Shown here: piece after piece, positions 1 to 7,255 of the stretch
Position numbering within the stretch: the stretch's first letter is position 1
Layout of the letters: each line of letters starts with the position of its first letter
From: Nocardioides humi
GTDB lineage: Bacteria > Actinomycetota > Actinomycetes > Propionibacteriales > Nocardioidaceae
NCBI RefSeq assembly: GCF_006494775.1
Contig: NZ_CP041146.1
Location: forward strand, 4,154,001-4,218,000
Length of the DNA stretch: 64,000 nt
Reading direction: 5' to 3'
Made by a program: the position numbers and the translations under genes
The notes under the pieces: generated by a model
Database searches by the model: none
Told to the model about the DNA's origin: nothing
What the model saw: only the letters and a program-made list of their open reading frames with translations

Positions 1-49
1 ACTGTGGAGAACGCGACGACCGGTCCGGGTCCGGTGGCAGAGTGGCGCC

Positions 50-409
50 ATGGCTGAGTCCGCCGAACAGGTCCATGCCCGGGTGATGGCCGCCGCCGAC
101 GAGCACGGGCGGCTGCCGCTGCCGTCCGTCGCGGCGTGGGACGTCTTCCCGTGGGAGGTCGTCGACGGGGCGCTGGCGGCCAAGCCGCTGGCCGCGCCCG
201 CGCCCGAGGAGCCGCGCGAGGGCGAGGGCGGCGTGGACTGCCGGATCTGCACGCCCGAGCCCCGCGTCCAGCGGATCGGCGACGGCGCCGAGCACCTGCA
301 CGTCTGGTTCATGGCGCGCACGGCCGGCCTGCCCTCGATGACTGAGCCAGGAGCGCGCCGGGAACACCGCGAGCGACGTGGGGGTATAATGGGGGTATGC
401 CGAAGGTGA
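50..409 (+). pseudogene. Truncated HIT-like hypothetical protein remnant
   Basis: Residues 1 to about 66 look like a real actinobacterial protein start (acidic, ending in a Cys-x-x-Cys, DCRIC). They are followed directly by a histidine-rich stretch, GAEHLHVWFMAR, of the kind that lies late in HIT-like proteins. From memory such proteins are about 180-200 residues; this one is 119 and ends in a basic tail (REHRERRGG) that overlaps the promoter of the next gene. I read it as a gene that has lost a middle block and its C-terminus. The ATG at 50 is the first in frame. The family assignment is recollection, not a search, and it could instead be an unrelated short protein. Confidence 0.4.
385..390 (+). 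promoter_or_regulatory. -10 box (TATAAT) of a leaderless toxin-antitoxin promoter
   Basis: A perfect TATAAT ends six bases before the antitoxin ATG at 397. A start site at the usual distance falls on or next to that ATG, so the mRNA should lack a leader and ribosome binding site, as is common in Actinobacteria. The -35 position (about 362-367) matches poorly. Confidence 0.6.
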
Positions 410-618
410 ACATCTACGTGCCGGACGCGCTGTACGACGAGATCCGCCGGACCGACCTGCCGATCTCGTCGATCGCGCAGCAGGCCTTCCGGGATGCGTT
501 GAGCGCGCGTGCCAACGCGGACTGGATCGCCGCGGCGCGCACGCGCCCGACGCGCACCACCCGGCGGATCGACACCGCGGCCCTCATGGACGACGTCCGC
601 GACGAGTTCGGCGCATGA
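397..618 (+). CDS. VapB-like antitoxin
   Basis: This 73-residue protein has the layout of a type II antitoxin: an N-terminal ribbon-helix-helix-like DNA-binding half (VNIYVPDALYDEIRR followed by a helix) and an acidic C-terminal tail (AALMDDVRDEF) likely to wrap the toxin. Its stop overlaps the PIN toxin start by four bases (ATGA), so the two are translationally coupled. In this family the antitoxin-toxin complex usually represses its own promoter. No ribosome binding site precedes the ATG, which fits the leaderless promoter at 385-390. Assignment rests on size, fold-like pattern and position; the exact subfamily is not determined. Confidence 0.75.
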   Translation: MPKVNIYVPDALYDEIRRTDLPISSIAQQAFRDALSARANADWIAAARTRPTRTTRRIDTAALMDDVRDEFGA

Positions 619-1019
619 TCGTGCTCGACGCCTCGGCCCTGGTCGACGTCGTGACCGACCAGCCCGCGAAGCCGGCCGTGCTGGAGCACCTCGAGCAGCC
701 GATCGCCGCCCCGGGCCATCAGCTCGCCGAGGTGCTCTCGGCCGTCGCGCGGATGGCGCGCGGTGGCCTGCTCGATGCGGCCGCCGCCGCGGCGGCGATG
801 GCGGATGCGGCCGCGCTGTCGCAGGACCAGGTGCCCCTCGACGACGAGCTGCTGGCGAGGGCGCTGGCGCTCAACGATCGAGTGCGTGCGCTGGACGGGC
901 TCTACGTCGCTCTCGCCGAACGGCTGGCCTGCCCGCTGCTGACCACGGACGCGCGGCTGAAGCGCTCCGATCCGCCGTGCGAGGTCATCGTGGCAGCGGC
1001 GGAGGACCTCGATGACTGA
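615..1019 (+). CDS. PIN-domain ribonuclease toxin (VapC-like)
   Basis: At 134 residues this matches the VapC size. The PIN-domain acidic residues that bind Mg are all present: Asp5 (IVLDASALVD), Glu39 (HQLAEVLSA), Asp94 (VRALDGLYVALAE) and Asp112 (LLTTDARL). VapC toxins cut specific tRNA or rRNA when freed from the antitoxin. The start overlaps the antitoxin stop (ATGA), and the 3' end overlaps the next gene by eight bases, so all three are probably co-transcribed. The catalytic set is complete, so the toxin is likely active and dependent on its partner. The RNA target cannot be read from the sequence. Confidence 0.85.
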   Translation: MIVLDASALVDVVTDQPAKPAVLEHLEQPIAAPGHQLAEVLSAVARMARGGLLDAAAAAAAMADAAALSQDQVPLDDELLARALALNDRVRALDGLYVALAERLACPLLTTDARLKRSDPPCEVIVAAAEDLDD

Positions 1020-1524
1020 GCCGAGCACCCAGCCGGACACCCAGCCGGCGGGCGTGGTGACCGAGCGGCTCCGGCTGGTGCTGTGGGACGAGCCCACGGT
1101 GACGGCGATCCGCGACGGCGGGCGGCTGCCCGGCTGGCACCCGGAGTTCCCGCGCGAGGACGACCGCGGCGCCGCGACCCTGTGGCGCGACGGCGACCCG
1201 TGGGGGCCGCGGTCGATCGTGTCCGTCAAGCAGCAGGTCGTGATCGGCTCCATCGGCTTCTTCGGGCCGCCCGAGCCGGCGGACGACGACGTGCCCGAGG
1301 TCGAGGTCGGCTACGGGCTGGTGGGGCCGGCGCGCGGCTACGGCCTGGCCACCGAGGCGCTCGGTGCGCTGCTCGCCCGCGCCGACGCGGCCGGCGTACG
1401 GGTCCGGGCGTCGATCGCCCCCGACAACACCGCGAGCCTGCGGGTCGCGGCCAAGGCCGGGTTCACCGGTGTCCGCGGCAGCAACGAGGACGGTGAGCTG
1501 GTCCTGGTGCGCCCGGCGCGCTGA
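1012..1524 (+). CDS. GNAT-family N-acetyltransferase
   Basis: This 170-residue protein follows the RimJ/RimL-like GNAT layout. It opens with a VTERLRLVLWDEP strand, has a central strand VVIGSIGFFGPPE and an acetyl-CoA pyrophosphate loop, GPARGYGLATEAL (R-x-x-G-x-G/A type). It ends with DNTASLRVAAKAGFTGV, the usual C-terminal helix and strand. It would transfer acetyl from acetyl-CoA to an amine; the acceptor is unknown. It starts within the 3' end of the toxin gene. GNATs beside toxin-antitoxin pairs can themselves be toxins, but nothing here shows that, and the PIN pair looks self-contained. Confidence 0.85.
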   Translation: MTEPSTQPDTQPAGVVTERLRLVLWDEPTVTAIRDGGRLPGWHPEFPREDDRGAATLWRDGDPWGPRSIVSVKQQVVIGSIGFFGPPEPADDDVPEVEVGYGLVGPARGYGLATEALGALLARADAAGVRVRASIAPDNTASLRVAAKAGFTGVRGSNEDGELVLVRPAR

Positions 1525-1578
1525 CCCGGCTGTGGATGACGCCGACTCGATGTTTCCCGCCACCGGAGAAGTCGGCAA

Positions 1579-1617
1579 CCTTCCTTCGCTCCGCCCCGGA
1601 GCGCAGAATGGAAGGAG
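1579..1617 (+). promoter_or_regulatory. Hairpin overlapping the Uma2 ribosome binding site
   Basis: CGCTCC (1587-1592) pairs with GGAGCG (1598-1603), and outside it CCTTCC (1579-1584) pairs with GGAAGG (1610-1615). The outer arm covers most of the Shine-Dalgarno sequence GAAGGAG (1611-1617) in front of the GTG at 1625, so folding would hide it. Confidence 0.4.
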
Positions 1618-1624
1618 CGTCGAT

Positions 1625-2203
1625 GTGTCCCCAGCAGCAGGAGCAGTCGTGTCCGAGGTCCGCGTGCCCGCCTTCGAGCGGATCCGCATGTCGTACGACG
1701 AGTGGTGGGCGCTGCCCGAGAAGCCCAAGTCGGAATGGGTCGACGGTGAGGTCGTCATCGTGAACGTCCCGCCGAACCTCGATCACAGCGACTCCGGTCT
1801 TGGTCTCTACAGCGTGTTGAGGCGGACGTTCCCGGACCTCAAGATCTACACCGACGTGCCGCTGCGACTCCCGCGCAACCGGGTCCGCCGCCCCGACCTG
1901 ATGGTGTTCGACCACCGGCCGGAGAAGGAGCCGGTCGAGGAGACGCCGATCCTCGTGGTCGAGGTCCTCTCCCCGGGCACTCACCTCATCGATGCCTTCG
2001 AGAAGGCGCCGGAGTACGCCGAGGCCGGCATCGGTCAGTTCTGGATCGTCGACCCCGAGGCGCGCAGCCTCGACATCTATGAACTGGTCGACGGTCGCTG
2101 GGAGTCGTTGCTGCGGCTGGACGACGTCCGGCCCACCGGCGAGGTCACCGTGCCCGGTCACGGCACCATGGCCGTGGACCTCCCCGTCATCCTCGCCGGC
2201 TGA
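1625..2203 (+). CDS. Uma2-family (DUF820) putative endonuclease
   Basis: The 192-residue protein carries the Uma2 restriction-endonuclease-like core: SEWVDGEVVIV near the start, RRPDLMVFDHRP (catalytic Asp), ILVVEVLSPGT (catalytic Glu) and a downstream Lys/Tyr helix (DAFEKAPEYAEAGIGQFWIVD). This family has a PD-(D/E)xK nuclease fold, but its biological role is poorly known; most members are orphan genes. The frame stays open well upstream, to 1364. I chose GTG 1625 because GAAGGAG lies seven bases before it and the family-like sequence begins shortly after; GTG 1649 is an alternative. All expected catalytic positions are present. Confidence 0.8.
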   Translation: MSPAAGAVVSEVRVPAFERIRMSYDEWWALPEKPKSEWVDGEVVIVNVPPNLDHSDSGLGLYSVLRRTFPDLKIYTDVPLRLPRNRVRRPDLMVFDHRPEKEPVEETPILVVEVLSPGTHLIDAFEKAPEYAEAGIGQFWIVDPEARSLDIYELVDGRWESLLRLDDVRPTGEVTVPGHGTMAVDLPVILAG

Positions 2204-2215
2204 CCCGGTTGTCCG

Positions 2216-2923
2216 ATGACCCGAGACGCGGAGCCGTTGCGGCTGCCCGAGCCGGACCCGCCGGCCCACCCGATGAACCAGCAGCCGGAGGGATTCCGGC
2301 TCCCGGCCGAGCTCGGTCTCGCACCGGACACCGAGGCCAGGCTCCGGGCGTTCCTCTGGGACCAGGTGCTCACCAGCGCCGAGCCCGACATCCTCGACAT
2401 CTGGGACGAGGAGATCGCGGCTGAGGGGATCGGCGACGAGCAGGCCGACCGTGCGTTCGACGCGGTGCTGGCGGCGCGCCGGGCTCAGCAGGCGGACTGG
2501 GGGCCCGACGACGTGCTGCCGTTGACGGCGGCGTTCGCGGCGCTGGCCGATGCCGGAATCGTGGCCCGGGAGAACTTCTCCTGCTGCGGCACCTGCGCCT
2601 CGGCCGAGATCGCCGACGAGCGTGACGACTCCCGCAGCTGGCGCGGCTATGTCTACTACCACCAGCAGGACACCGAGAGCCTGATCGGCTCGCGGTCGAC
2701 GTACGTCGGCTACGGGGCGTTCCTGGACGCGTTCATGGACGAGCAGGAGTGGTTGGCGCTCAGTGACGAGCAGAAGGACGAGACGTACGAGCGGCTCACC
2801 GTCGACCTGATGGTCGGCGAGGTCATCCCGGTCCTGGAGCGGCACGGCGTCACGGTCGAGTGGAACCGCGAGCTCCACACCCGGATCCTGCTCGACGACG
2901 TCGACACCGTCGTCCGGGTCTGA
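2216..2923 (+). CDS. DUF6891-like hypothetical protein
   Basis: This 235-residue soluble protein has no signal peptide or membrane segment. The second half has a distinctive block: NFSCCGTCASAEI, then YVYYHQQDTE and YVGYGAFLDAF, which I recognise as like DUF6891. The paired cysteines (CCGTC) could bind metal, but no function is established. It lies between the Uma2 gene and purB on the same strand with short gaps. The ATG at 2216 has a weak ribosome binding site, and ATG 2273 is an alternative that would remove a proline-rich leader. The family name is from memory of the motif. Confidence 0.65.
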   Translation: MTRDAEPLRLPEPDPPAHPMNQQPEGFRLPAELGLAPDTEARLRAFLWDQVLTSAEPDILDIWDEEIAAEGIGDEQADRAFDAVLAARRAQQADWGPDDVLPLTAAFAALADAGIVARENFSCCGTCASAEIADERDDSRSWRGYVYYHQQDTESLIGSRSTYVGYGAFLDAFMDEQEWLALSDEQKDETYERLTVDLMVGEVIPVLERHGVTVEWNRELHTRILLDDVDTVVRV

Positions 2924-2950
2924 GACGGTGACGTGGGAGAATCAGCACCC

Positions 2951-4381
2951 GTGACCGTGCCGAACGTCCTCGCCACCCGCTACGCCGCCGCCGACCTGAC
3001 CGCGATCTGGTCGCCGGAGCACAAGATCGTCCTCGAGCGCCGGCTCTGGATCGCCGTGCTGAAGGCGCAGCGCGACCTCGGGATCGACGTACCCGACGGT
3101 GTCGTGGAGGCCTACGAGAAGGTGGTCGCCCAGGGTGAGCAGGGCGTCGACCTGGCGAGCATCGCCGACCGCGAGCGGATCACCCGGCACGACGTGAAGG
3201 CGCGGATCGAGGAGTTCGCGGCGCTCGCAGGGCACGAGCACATCCACAAGGGCATGACGAGCCGCGACCTCACCGAGAACGTCGAGCAGCTCCAGGTCAA
3301 GCAGTCCCTCACCCTCCTGCGGGACCGTGCGATCGCCACCCTCGCCCGGCTCGCCCGGCTCGCCGCCGAGCACGAGGCCACCGTCATGGCCGGCCGGAGC
3401 CACAATGTCGCCGCGCAGGCGACCACGCTCGGCAAGCGGTTCGCGACGGCGGCCGACGAGCTGATGATCGCGGTGGAGCGGATCGAGGACCTGCTGGGCC
3501 GGTACCCGCTGCGCGGCATCAAGGGCCCGATGGGCACGGCACAGGACATGCTCGACCTGCTCGGCGGGGACGCCGGGAAGCTCGCCGATCTCGAGCAGCG
3601 CGTCGCGCAGCACCTCGGCTTCGACCGGGTGCTCACCAGCGTCGGCCAGGTCTACCCGCGCAGCCTCGACTTCGATGTCCTCTCCGCGCTGGTGCAGCTG
3701 ACCGCGGCGCCGTCCAACCTCGCCACCACGATCCGGCTGATGGCCGGCAACGAGCTGGTGACCGAGGGCTTCAAGGAGGGCCAGGTCGGCTCCTCGGCGA
3801 TGCCCCACAAGATGAACACCCGCTCCTGCGAGCGGGTCAACGGCCTGGCCGTCGTGACCCGCGGCTACCTGTCGATGGTGGGCGAGCTCGCCGGCGACCA
3901 GTGGAACGAGGGCGACGTCTCCTGCTCCGTCGTACGACGGGTGGCGCTCCCCGACGCCTTCTTCGCCGTCGACGGGCTGTTCCAGACCTTCCTCACCGTG
4001 CTCGACGAGTTCGGCGCCTTCCCGGCGGTGATCCAGCGCGAGCTGGACCGCTACCTGCCCTATCTCGCCACCACCAAGGTGCTGATGGCCGCGGTCCGCA
4101 ACGGCGTCGGCCGCGAGAGCGCGCACGAGGCGATCAAGGAGGCCGCCGTCGGCACCGCGCTCGCCATGCGCCAGGGCCAGGCCGAGAACGACGTCTTCGC
4201 CAAGCTCGCCGCCGACGACCGGCTCGGCCTCACGACCGACCAGCTGCAGTCGCTGGTCGCCGAGCCGATCACCTTCACCGGCGCCGCCGTCGCGCAGACC
4301 CAGGAGGTCTGCCGTCAGGTCGAGGCCCTCGTCGCCGCGCACCCCGCGGCCGCCGGCTACAGCCCGGGCGCGATCCTCTGA
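2951..4381 (+). CDS. purB: Adenylosuccinate lyase
   Basis: PurB catalyses two fumarate-releasing steps of purine synthesis: SAICAR to AICAR, and adenylosuccinate to AMP. The 476-residue protein has the fumarase/aspartase superfamily signature GSSAMPHKMN at about residues 280-289, which carries the flexible catalytic serine loop. It also has HKGMTSRDLTEN early on, where the substrate-binding histidine and TS pair sit. The length is normal. I chose GTG 2951 (MTVPNVLATRY), with GGGAGA about ten bases upstream; GTG 2933 would add six residues. The partner gene purC, which makes its SAICAR substrate, is 40.5 kb downstream on the same strand. Confidence 0.96.
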   Translation: MTVPNVLATRYAAADLTAIWSPEHKIVLERRLWIAVLKAQRDLGIDVPDGVVEAYEKVVAQGEQGVDLASIADRERITRHDVKARIEEFAALAGHEHIHKGMTSRDLTENVEQLQVKQSLTLLRDRAIATLARLARLAAEHEATVMAGRSHNVAAQATTLGKRFATAADELMIAVERIEDLLGRYPLRGIKGPMGTAQDMLDLLGGDAGKLADLEQRVAQHLGFDRVLTSVGQVYPRSLDFDVLSALVQLTAAPSNLATTIRLMAGNELVTEGFKEGQVGSSAMPHKMNTRSCERVNGLAVVTRGYLSMVGELAGDQWNEGDVSCSVVRRVALPDAFFAVDGLFQTFLTVLDEFGAFPAVIQRELDRYLPYLATTKVLMAAVRNGVGRESAHEAIKEAAVGTALAMRQGQAENDVFAKLAADDRLGLTTDQLQSLVAEPITFTGAAVAQTQEVCRQVEALVAAHPAAAGYSPGAIL

Positions 4382-4416
4382 CCGCTGCCCCGGTCTCGGG
4401 TTTGGGCGCCGGATCG

Positions 4417-4435
4417 GCCGGGGAGGAGCCCCGGC
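4417..4435 (+). promoter_or_regulatory. Ribosome-binding-site hairpin
   Basis: GCCGGGG (4417-4423) and CCCCGGC (4429-4435) form a perfect 7-bp stem whose five-base loop is the Shine-Dalgarno AGGAG. The GTG start at 4436 follows the stem directly. Such a stable stem could restrict initiation of the exported protein. Confidence 0.45.
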
Positions 4436-5617
4436 GTGACAGCGTCGACGACCCCACGAGATACCACGCTGACGATCCGGGGCCGCCGCCGCCTCGCGGC
4501 CGCGACGGCGGCCGTCCTCGCCGCGGCCTCGCTGCCGGTGCTGCTGACACCGCCCGCCGGTGCCGACGCGCTGGTCCGGCAGACGGCGACCCTGACCACG
4601 AGCATCCCGGGCAAGCCGGCCGCGGGAACGCCGGCGTACCGGCAGATCCAGCAGGCGAGTGTCGTGGTCGAGTACCCGGCGGGCGGCTCGTACGCGATGG
4701 TCACCGCCAACATCACGCTCAAGGCGGCACCGCCGTCGACCGGGGACAATATCGTCCAGATCGGACTCGGGCGCCAGTCGGGTGGCAACTGCGTCATCTC
4801 GAACCGGCGGAGCGACACGGGCACGAAGGTGTCCTACGACCTGACCGGCGTCGAGACGCCGCCGAGCGGATCGTGGGACTGCGTGGTGGCGCGGGTGGGT
4901 CCCGACTACGTGGGGAGCACGGCCGCCGACTACGACGTGATGATCGGTCCGCTCACCAACACGTACGTCGCGCCGCAGGTGTCCGTGGGCGAGGTGGAGC
5001 TGTTCGGAGCCAGCCAGGGCAAGCTGAAGCTGGTGCCCAAGGTCGCGCGGCGCTACTGGGTGACCGTGCGCAATCCGGGCGAGGTCGATGCCACCGGCGT
5101 GGTCCTGCGGGCCACGGGCAAGCGGATCAAGTCCTCCGAGGTCGTCGTCGGCACGCTCGCGGCGGGGAAGGAGACGCGGGTGTCGGTGCCGATCAAGCTG
5201 ACCAGGAAGCAGCGGACCACGGTCGAGCTGACGGTCGTCAGCGGCAGCGCGAGCGCCTCCCGCAAGCTGAAGGTCAAGCCGGTGGCCGCGCCCGCCAGGC
5301 CGCGGCCGGGGATCTACCGCAGCAAGAACGGCGTCACCTTCTCGGTCAAGAAGGGTCGCATCGTCGGCTGGAACGGCCGCATGCAGACCCGGTGCGGCGG
5401 GTATCCCGACCCGCTGACCTATACGCAGAACGCCTATGACTTCCCCAGCACCAAGATCCCGCGCGACGGCGTCGTCGACGCCCACCACACCGGCGCGAAC
5501 TACGGCACCACGCTGCGGATGCGCATCGTGGGCGGGAAGGCCACCAAGGGGAGCTTCACCTACTCCGGACCAGGTCGCTGCTTCGCCAGCGTGAGCTTCA
5601 AGGCCAAGCGGAGGTAG
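4436..5617 (+). CDS. Exported protein with Ig-like segment, function unknown
   Basis: I do not recognise this 393-residue protein as a named family. It opens with a signal peptide: basic RGRRR near residue 15-19, then a hydrophobic Ala/Leu stretch and a likely cleavage near AGA-DA (about residue 45). The middle (about 180-280) is a lysine-rich Ig-like fold with the RVSVPIKL and VELTVVSG strand pattern. The last 100 residues (from GIYRSKNGVTFSV) form a separate domain with one Cys pair (TRCGG and GRCFAS) and end in basic FKAKRR. No membrane anchor follows, so it is probably secreted. The GTG start has its Shine-Dalgarno inside a hairpin loop. Confidence 0.7.
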   Translation: MTASTTPRDTTLTIRGRRRLAAATAAVLAAASLPVLLTPPAGADALVRQTATLTTSIPGKPAAGTPAYRQIQQASVVVEYPAGGSYAMVTANITLKAAPPSTGDNIVQIGLGRQSGGNCVISNRRSDTGTKVSYDLTGVETPPSGSWDCVVARVGPDYVGSTAADYDVMIGPLTNTYVAPQVSVGEVELFGASQGKLKLVPKVARRYWVTVRNPGEVDATGVVLRATGKRIKSSEVVVGTLAAGKETRVSVPIKLTRKQRTTVELTVVSGSASASRKLKVKPVAAPARPRPGIYRSKNGVTFSVKKGRIVGWNGRMQTRCGGYPDPLTYTQNAYDFPSTKIPRDGVVDAHHTGANYGTTLRMRIVGGKATKGSFTYSGPGRCFASVSFKAKRR

Positions 5618-5636
5618 GGACCGGGCGGTCGACTCC

Positions 5637-6044
5637 ATGCGGATCGTCGTCGACTTCCCGGTCCCCACGGACCGGGCGTTCGACTACCTCGCCGACCCGC
5701 GCAACCGGCCGGCCTGGCAGTCCAGCCTCCGCGCCGTCGCCGACGTCCGCGATGAAGGCGCGGCCTGGACCGACGTCACGGTGGTGCCGGGTGTCCGGCC
5801 CCGGATGCGTACGACGCTCGCCGACCGGCCGCGCCGCTGGGTCGAGGAGGGCCGATGGGGCCCGTTCCGGGCCCGGCTGGAGCTGGTCTTCGAGCCCGAC
5901 TCCACCGATCCGGCGGGGTGCCGGGTGGTGGCGGACTTCGCCGTCCGCGGCCTCGGGCTGGGGCGGGCGATCACCGTCGCCGGCCGGTCGACCGTCGCCG
6001 CCGATCTGCGCCGGGCGGCCGCCGCTGTCCGCGACCGTCGGTAA
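5637..6044 (+). CDS. SRPBCC-family (START-like) protein
   Basis: At 135 residues this fits a polyketide-cyclase/START-like helix-grip protein. It begins RIVVDFPVPTDRAFDYLADPRN-type sequence (strand, then the helix lining the ligand cavity) followed by PAWQSSL. It then has alternating strands (TTLADRPRRWVEEG, ARLELVFEP, CRVVADFAV) and a C-terminal helix (STVAADLRRAAAAVRDR). Members bind small hydrophobic ligands; neither ligand nor reaction can be inferred. It lies 19 bases after the exported protein and convergent with the monooxygenase gene. No ribosome binding site is obvious, so the start could be slightly different. Confidence 0.75.
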   Translation: MRIVVDFPVPTDRAFDYLADPRNRPAWQSSLRAVADVRDEGAAWTDVTVVPGVRPRMRTTLADRPRRWVEEGRWGPFRARLELVFEPDSTDPAGCRVVADFAVRGLGLGRAITVAGRSTVAADLRRAAAAVRDRR

Positions 6045-6091
6045 CCTTCCGGATCTACTCGCCCGCCGGTACGACGGGGAGCCCGGACAGG

Positions 6092-6409
6092 TCAGGCCGG
6101 CCTGACGTCCAGCACGACCTCGAACTCCAGCAGGTCCGCGCCGGTGGCGACCGGCTTGCGCGGCGCCTCGCCCGGCTTCTCGGCGTGCGCGGCGCGGGCG
6201 GGGCCGTCGCGCCACGCGGCGAAGGACTCTTCGTCGGCCCAGTGGGTCACGACGAAGTAGCGGTCCTCGCCGGCGGTGGGCCGCAGCAGCTGGAAGCCGA
6301 GGAACCCGGGGGAGCCCTCGACCGCGCCGGCGCGGGCGGCGAACCGCTGCTCCAGCTCCGGGCCGGCATTCTCGGGGACCTGGATGGCGTTGATCTTGAC
6401 GACGGACAT
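6092..6409 (-). CDS. ABM-fold monooxygenase, likely haem-degrading type (MhuD/HmoA-like)
   Basis: This 105-residue protein has the short antibiotic-biosynthesis-monooxygenase fold. It begins SVVKINAIQVPENAGPELE, then a helix with RFAARAGAVEGSPGFLGFQLL, the strand YFVVTHWADEESFAAW and a C-terminal EFEVVLDV strand. Such dimeric barrels include the haem-degrading MhuD/IsdG enzymes; the FQLL and HWADEESF pattern is typical. The ATG at 6409 is preferred over one at 6424 because GGAGGAG lies just before it. It is divergent from an ABC transporter, and the gap holds an iron box, so haem-iron release is a reasonable inference. General quinol-oxidase activity is the alternative. Confidence 0.75.
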   Translation of the reverse strand: MSVVKINAIQVPENAGPELEQRFAARAGAVEGSPGFLGFQLLRPTAGEDRYFVVTHWADEESFAAWRDGPARAAHAEKPGEAPRKPVATGADLLEFEVVLDVRPA

Positions 6410-6510
6410 GGGTGACTCCTCCACTGCTCTCGGTGTCGCGCACGATAGCGGTCGGCGTCTCCCGGAGCGCCGTGGGAGGAGACGTCCCTCACGGCCGGTA
6501 ACGCGAACCC

Positions 6511-6560
6511 GCCCTCCTCGTTGGAGATGAAGTTAGCCTAACCAAACCTTCGAGGAGGGC
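6511..6560 (+). repeat. Perfect 10-bp inverted repeat around the iron box
   Basis: GCCCTCCTCG (6511-6520) and CGAGGAGGGC (6551-6560) are exact reverse complements separated by 30 bases. The iron box lies in the loop, and the right arm contains the Shine-Dalgarno of the ABC transporter gene starting at 6563. Confidence 0.7.
6528..6546. promoter_or_regulatory. DtxR/IdeR-type iron box
   Basis: TGAAGTTAGCCTAACCAAA matches 16 of 19 positions of the DtxR/IdeR consensus TTAGGTTAGSCTAACCTAA, including the whole central GTTAGCCTAACC. It sits between the divergent monooxygenase and ABC transporter genes, 17 bases before the transporter GTG, so iron-loaded IdeR should repress the transporter and perhaps both. 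Confidence 0.75.
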
Positions 6561-6562
6561 TC

Positions 6563-7252
6563 GTGCTGCCCGTCGTGCGCGCCTCCGGCCTCCGCAAGAC
6601 CCACCCCGCCGCGGGTGGGGAGCGGGTCGTCGCCCTGGACGACGTCGACCTCGCCGTGCTGCCCGGCGAGATCAGCGTGATCACCGGCCCGTCGGGGTCC
6701 GGTAAGTCGACCCTGCTGCAGATCGTCGCCGGTCTCGACCGGCCCGACGCCGGCACGGTGCATCTCGGCGACGTCGAGATCACCGGCCTCGGCGACCGGC
6801 GGCTCGCCGAGCTGCGCCGGCGCCGGATGGGCTTCGTGTTCCAGTCGTTCAACCTGATCGACAGCCTGTCCGTGCGGGACAACATCGTGCTGCCCCTCGA
6901 GCTCGACGGTCGTACGGCGGCACCGGACGTGCTGACCCGCCTGGTCGAGGAGCTCGGGATCGGCGACCTCCTCGACCGGCTGCCCCACCAGCTCTCGGGC
7001 GGCCAGCAGCAGCGGGTGGCGGTCGCGCGGGCGCTGCTCGTCGACCCCGACGTGCTCTTCGCCGACGAGCCCACGGGCGCGCTCGACCCGGACGCCGCCG
7101 CGCAGCTGGCCGACCTGCTCGTCGCCCTGGCCCACGAGCGCGGGCACGCGGTCGTCGTGGTGAGCCACGACCCGGCCGTGGCCGCGCGCGCCGACCGCCT
7201 GCACCGGATGGTGGCGGGGCGCCTGTACGCCGTCGACCCGGAGCGGGTCTGA
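6563..7252 (+). CDS. ABC transporter ATP-binding protein (MacB/LolD type)
   Basis: This 229-residue ATPase has Walker A GPSGSGKST at residues 42-50, a Q-loop (FVFQSFNLID), the signature LSGGQQQR, Walker B VLFADEP and the switch histidine VVSHD. The sequence is of the MacB/LolD/FtsE class that powers FtsX-type permeases working on envelope substrates rather than ordinary importers. It is followed four bases later by its permease. The GTG start has GAGGAGGG just upstream; that element is one arm of a perfect inverted repeat flanking an iron box. Iron-responsive control is therefore likely. The substrate is unknown. Confidence 0.93.
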   Translation: MLPVVRASGLRKTHPAAGGERVVALDDVDLAVLPGEISVITGPSGSGKSTLLQIVAGLDRPDAGTVHLGDVEITGLGDRRLAELRRRRMGFVFQSFNLIDSLSVRDNIVLPLELDGRTAAPDVLTRLVEELGIGDLLDRLPHQLSGGQQQRVAVARALLVDPDVLFADEPTGALDPDAAAQLADLLVALAHERGHAVVVVSHDPAVAARADRLHRMVAGRLYAVDPERV

Positions 7253-7255
7253 GCC

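Noticed and set aside
3901..5439. Arg/Pro-rich open frame across purB and the exported gene
   Set aside because: It spans two real genes in another frame and has no recognisable motif.
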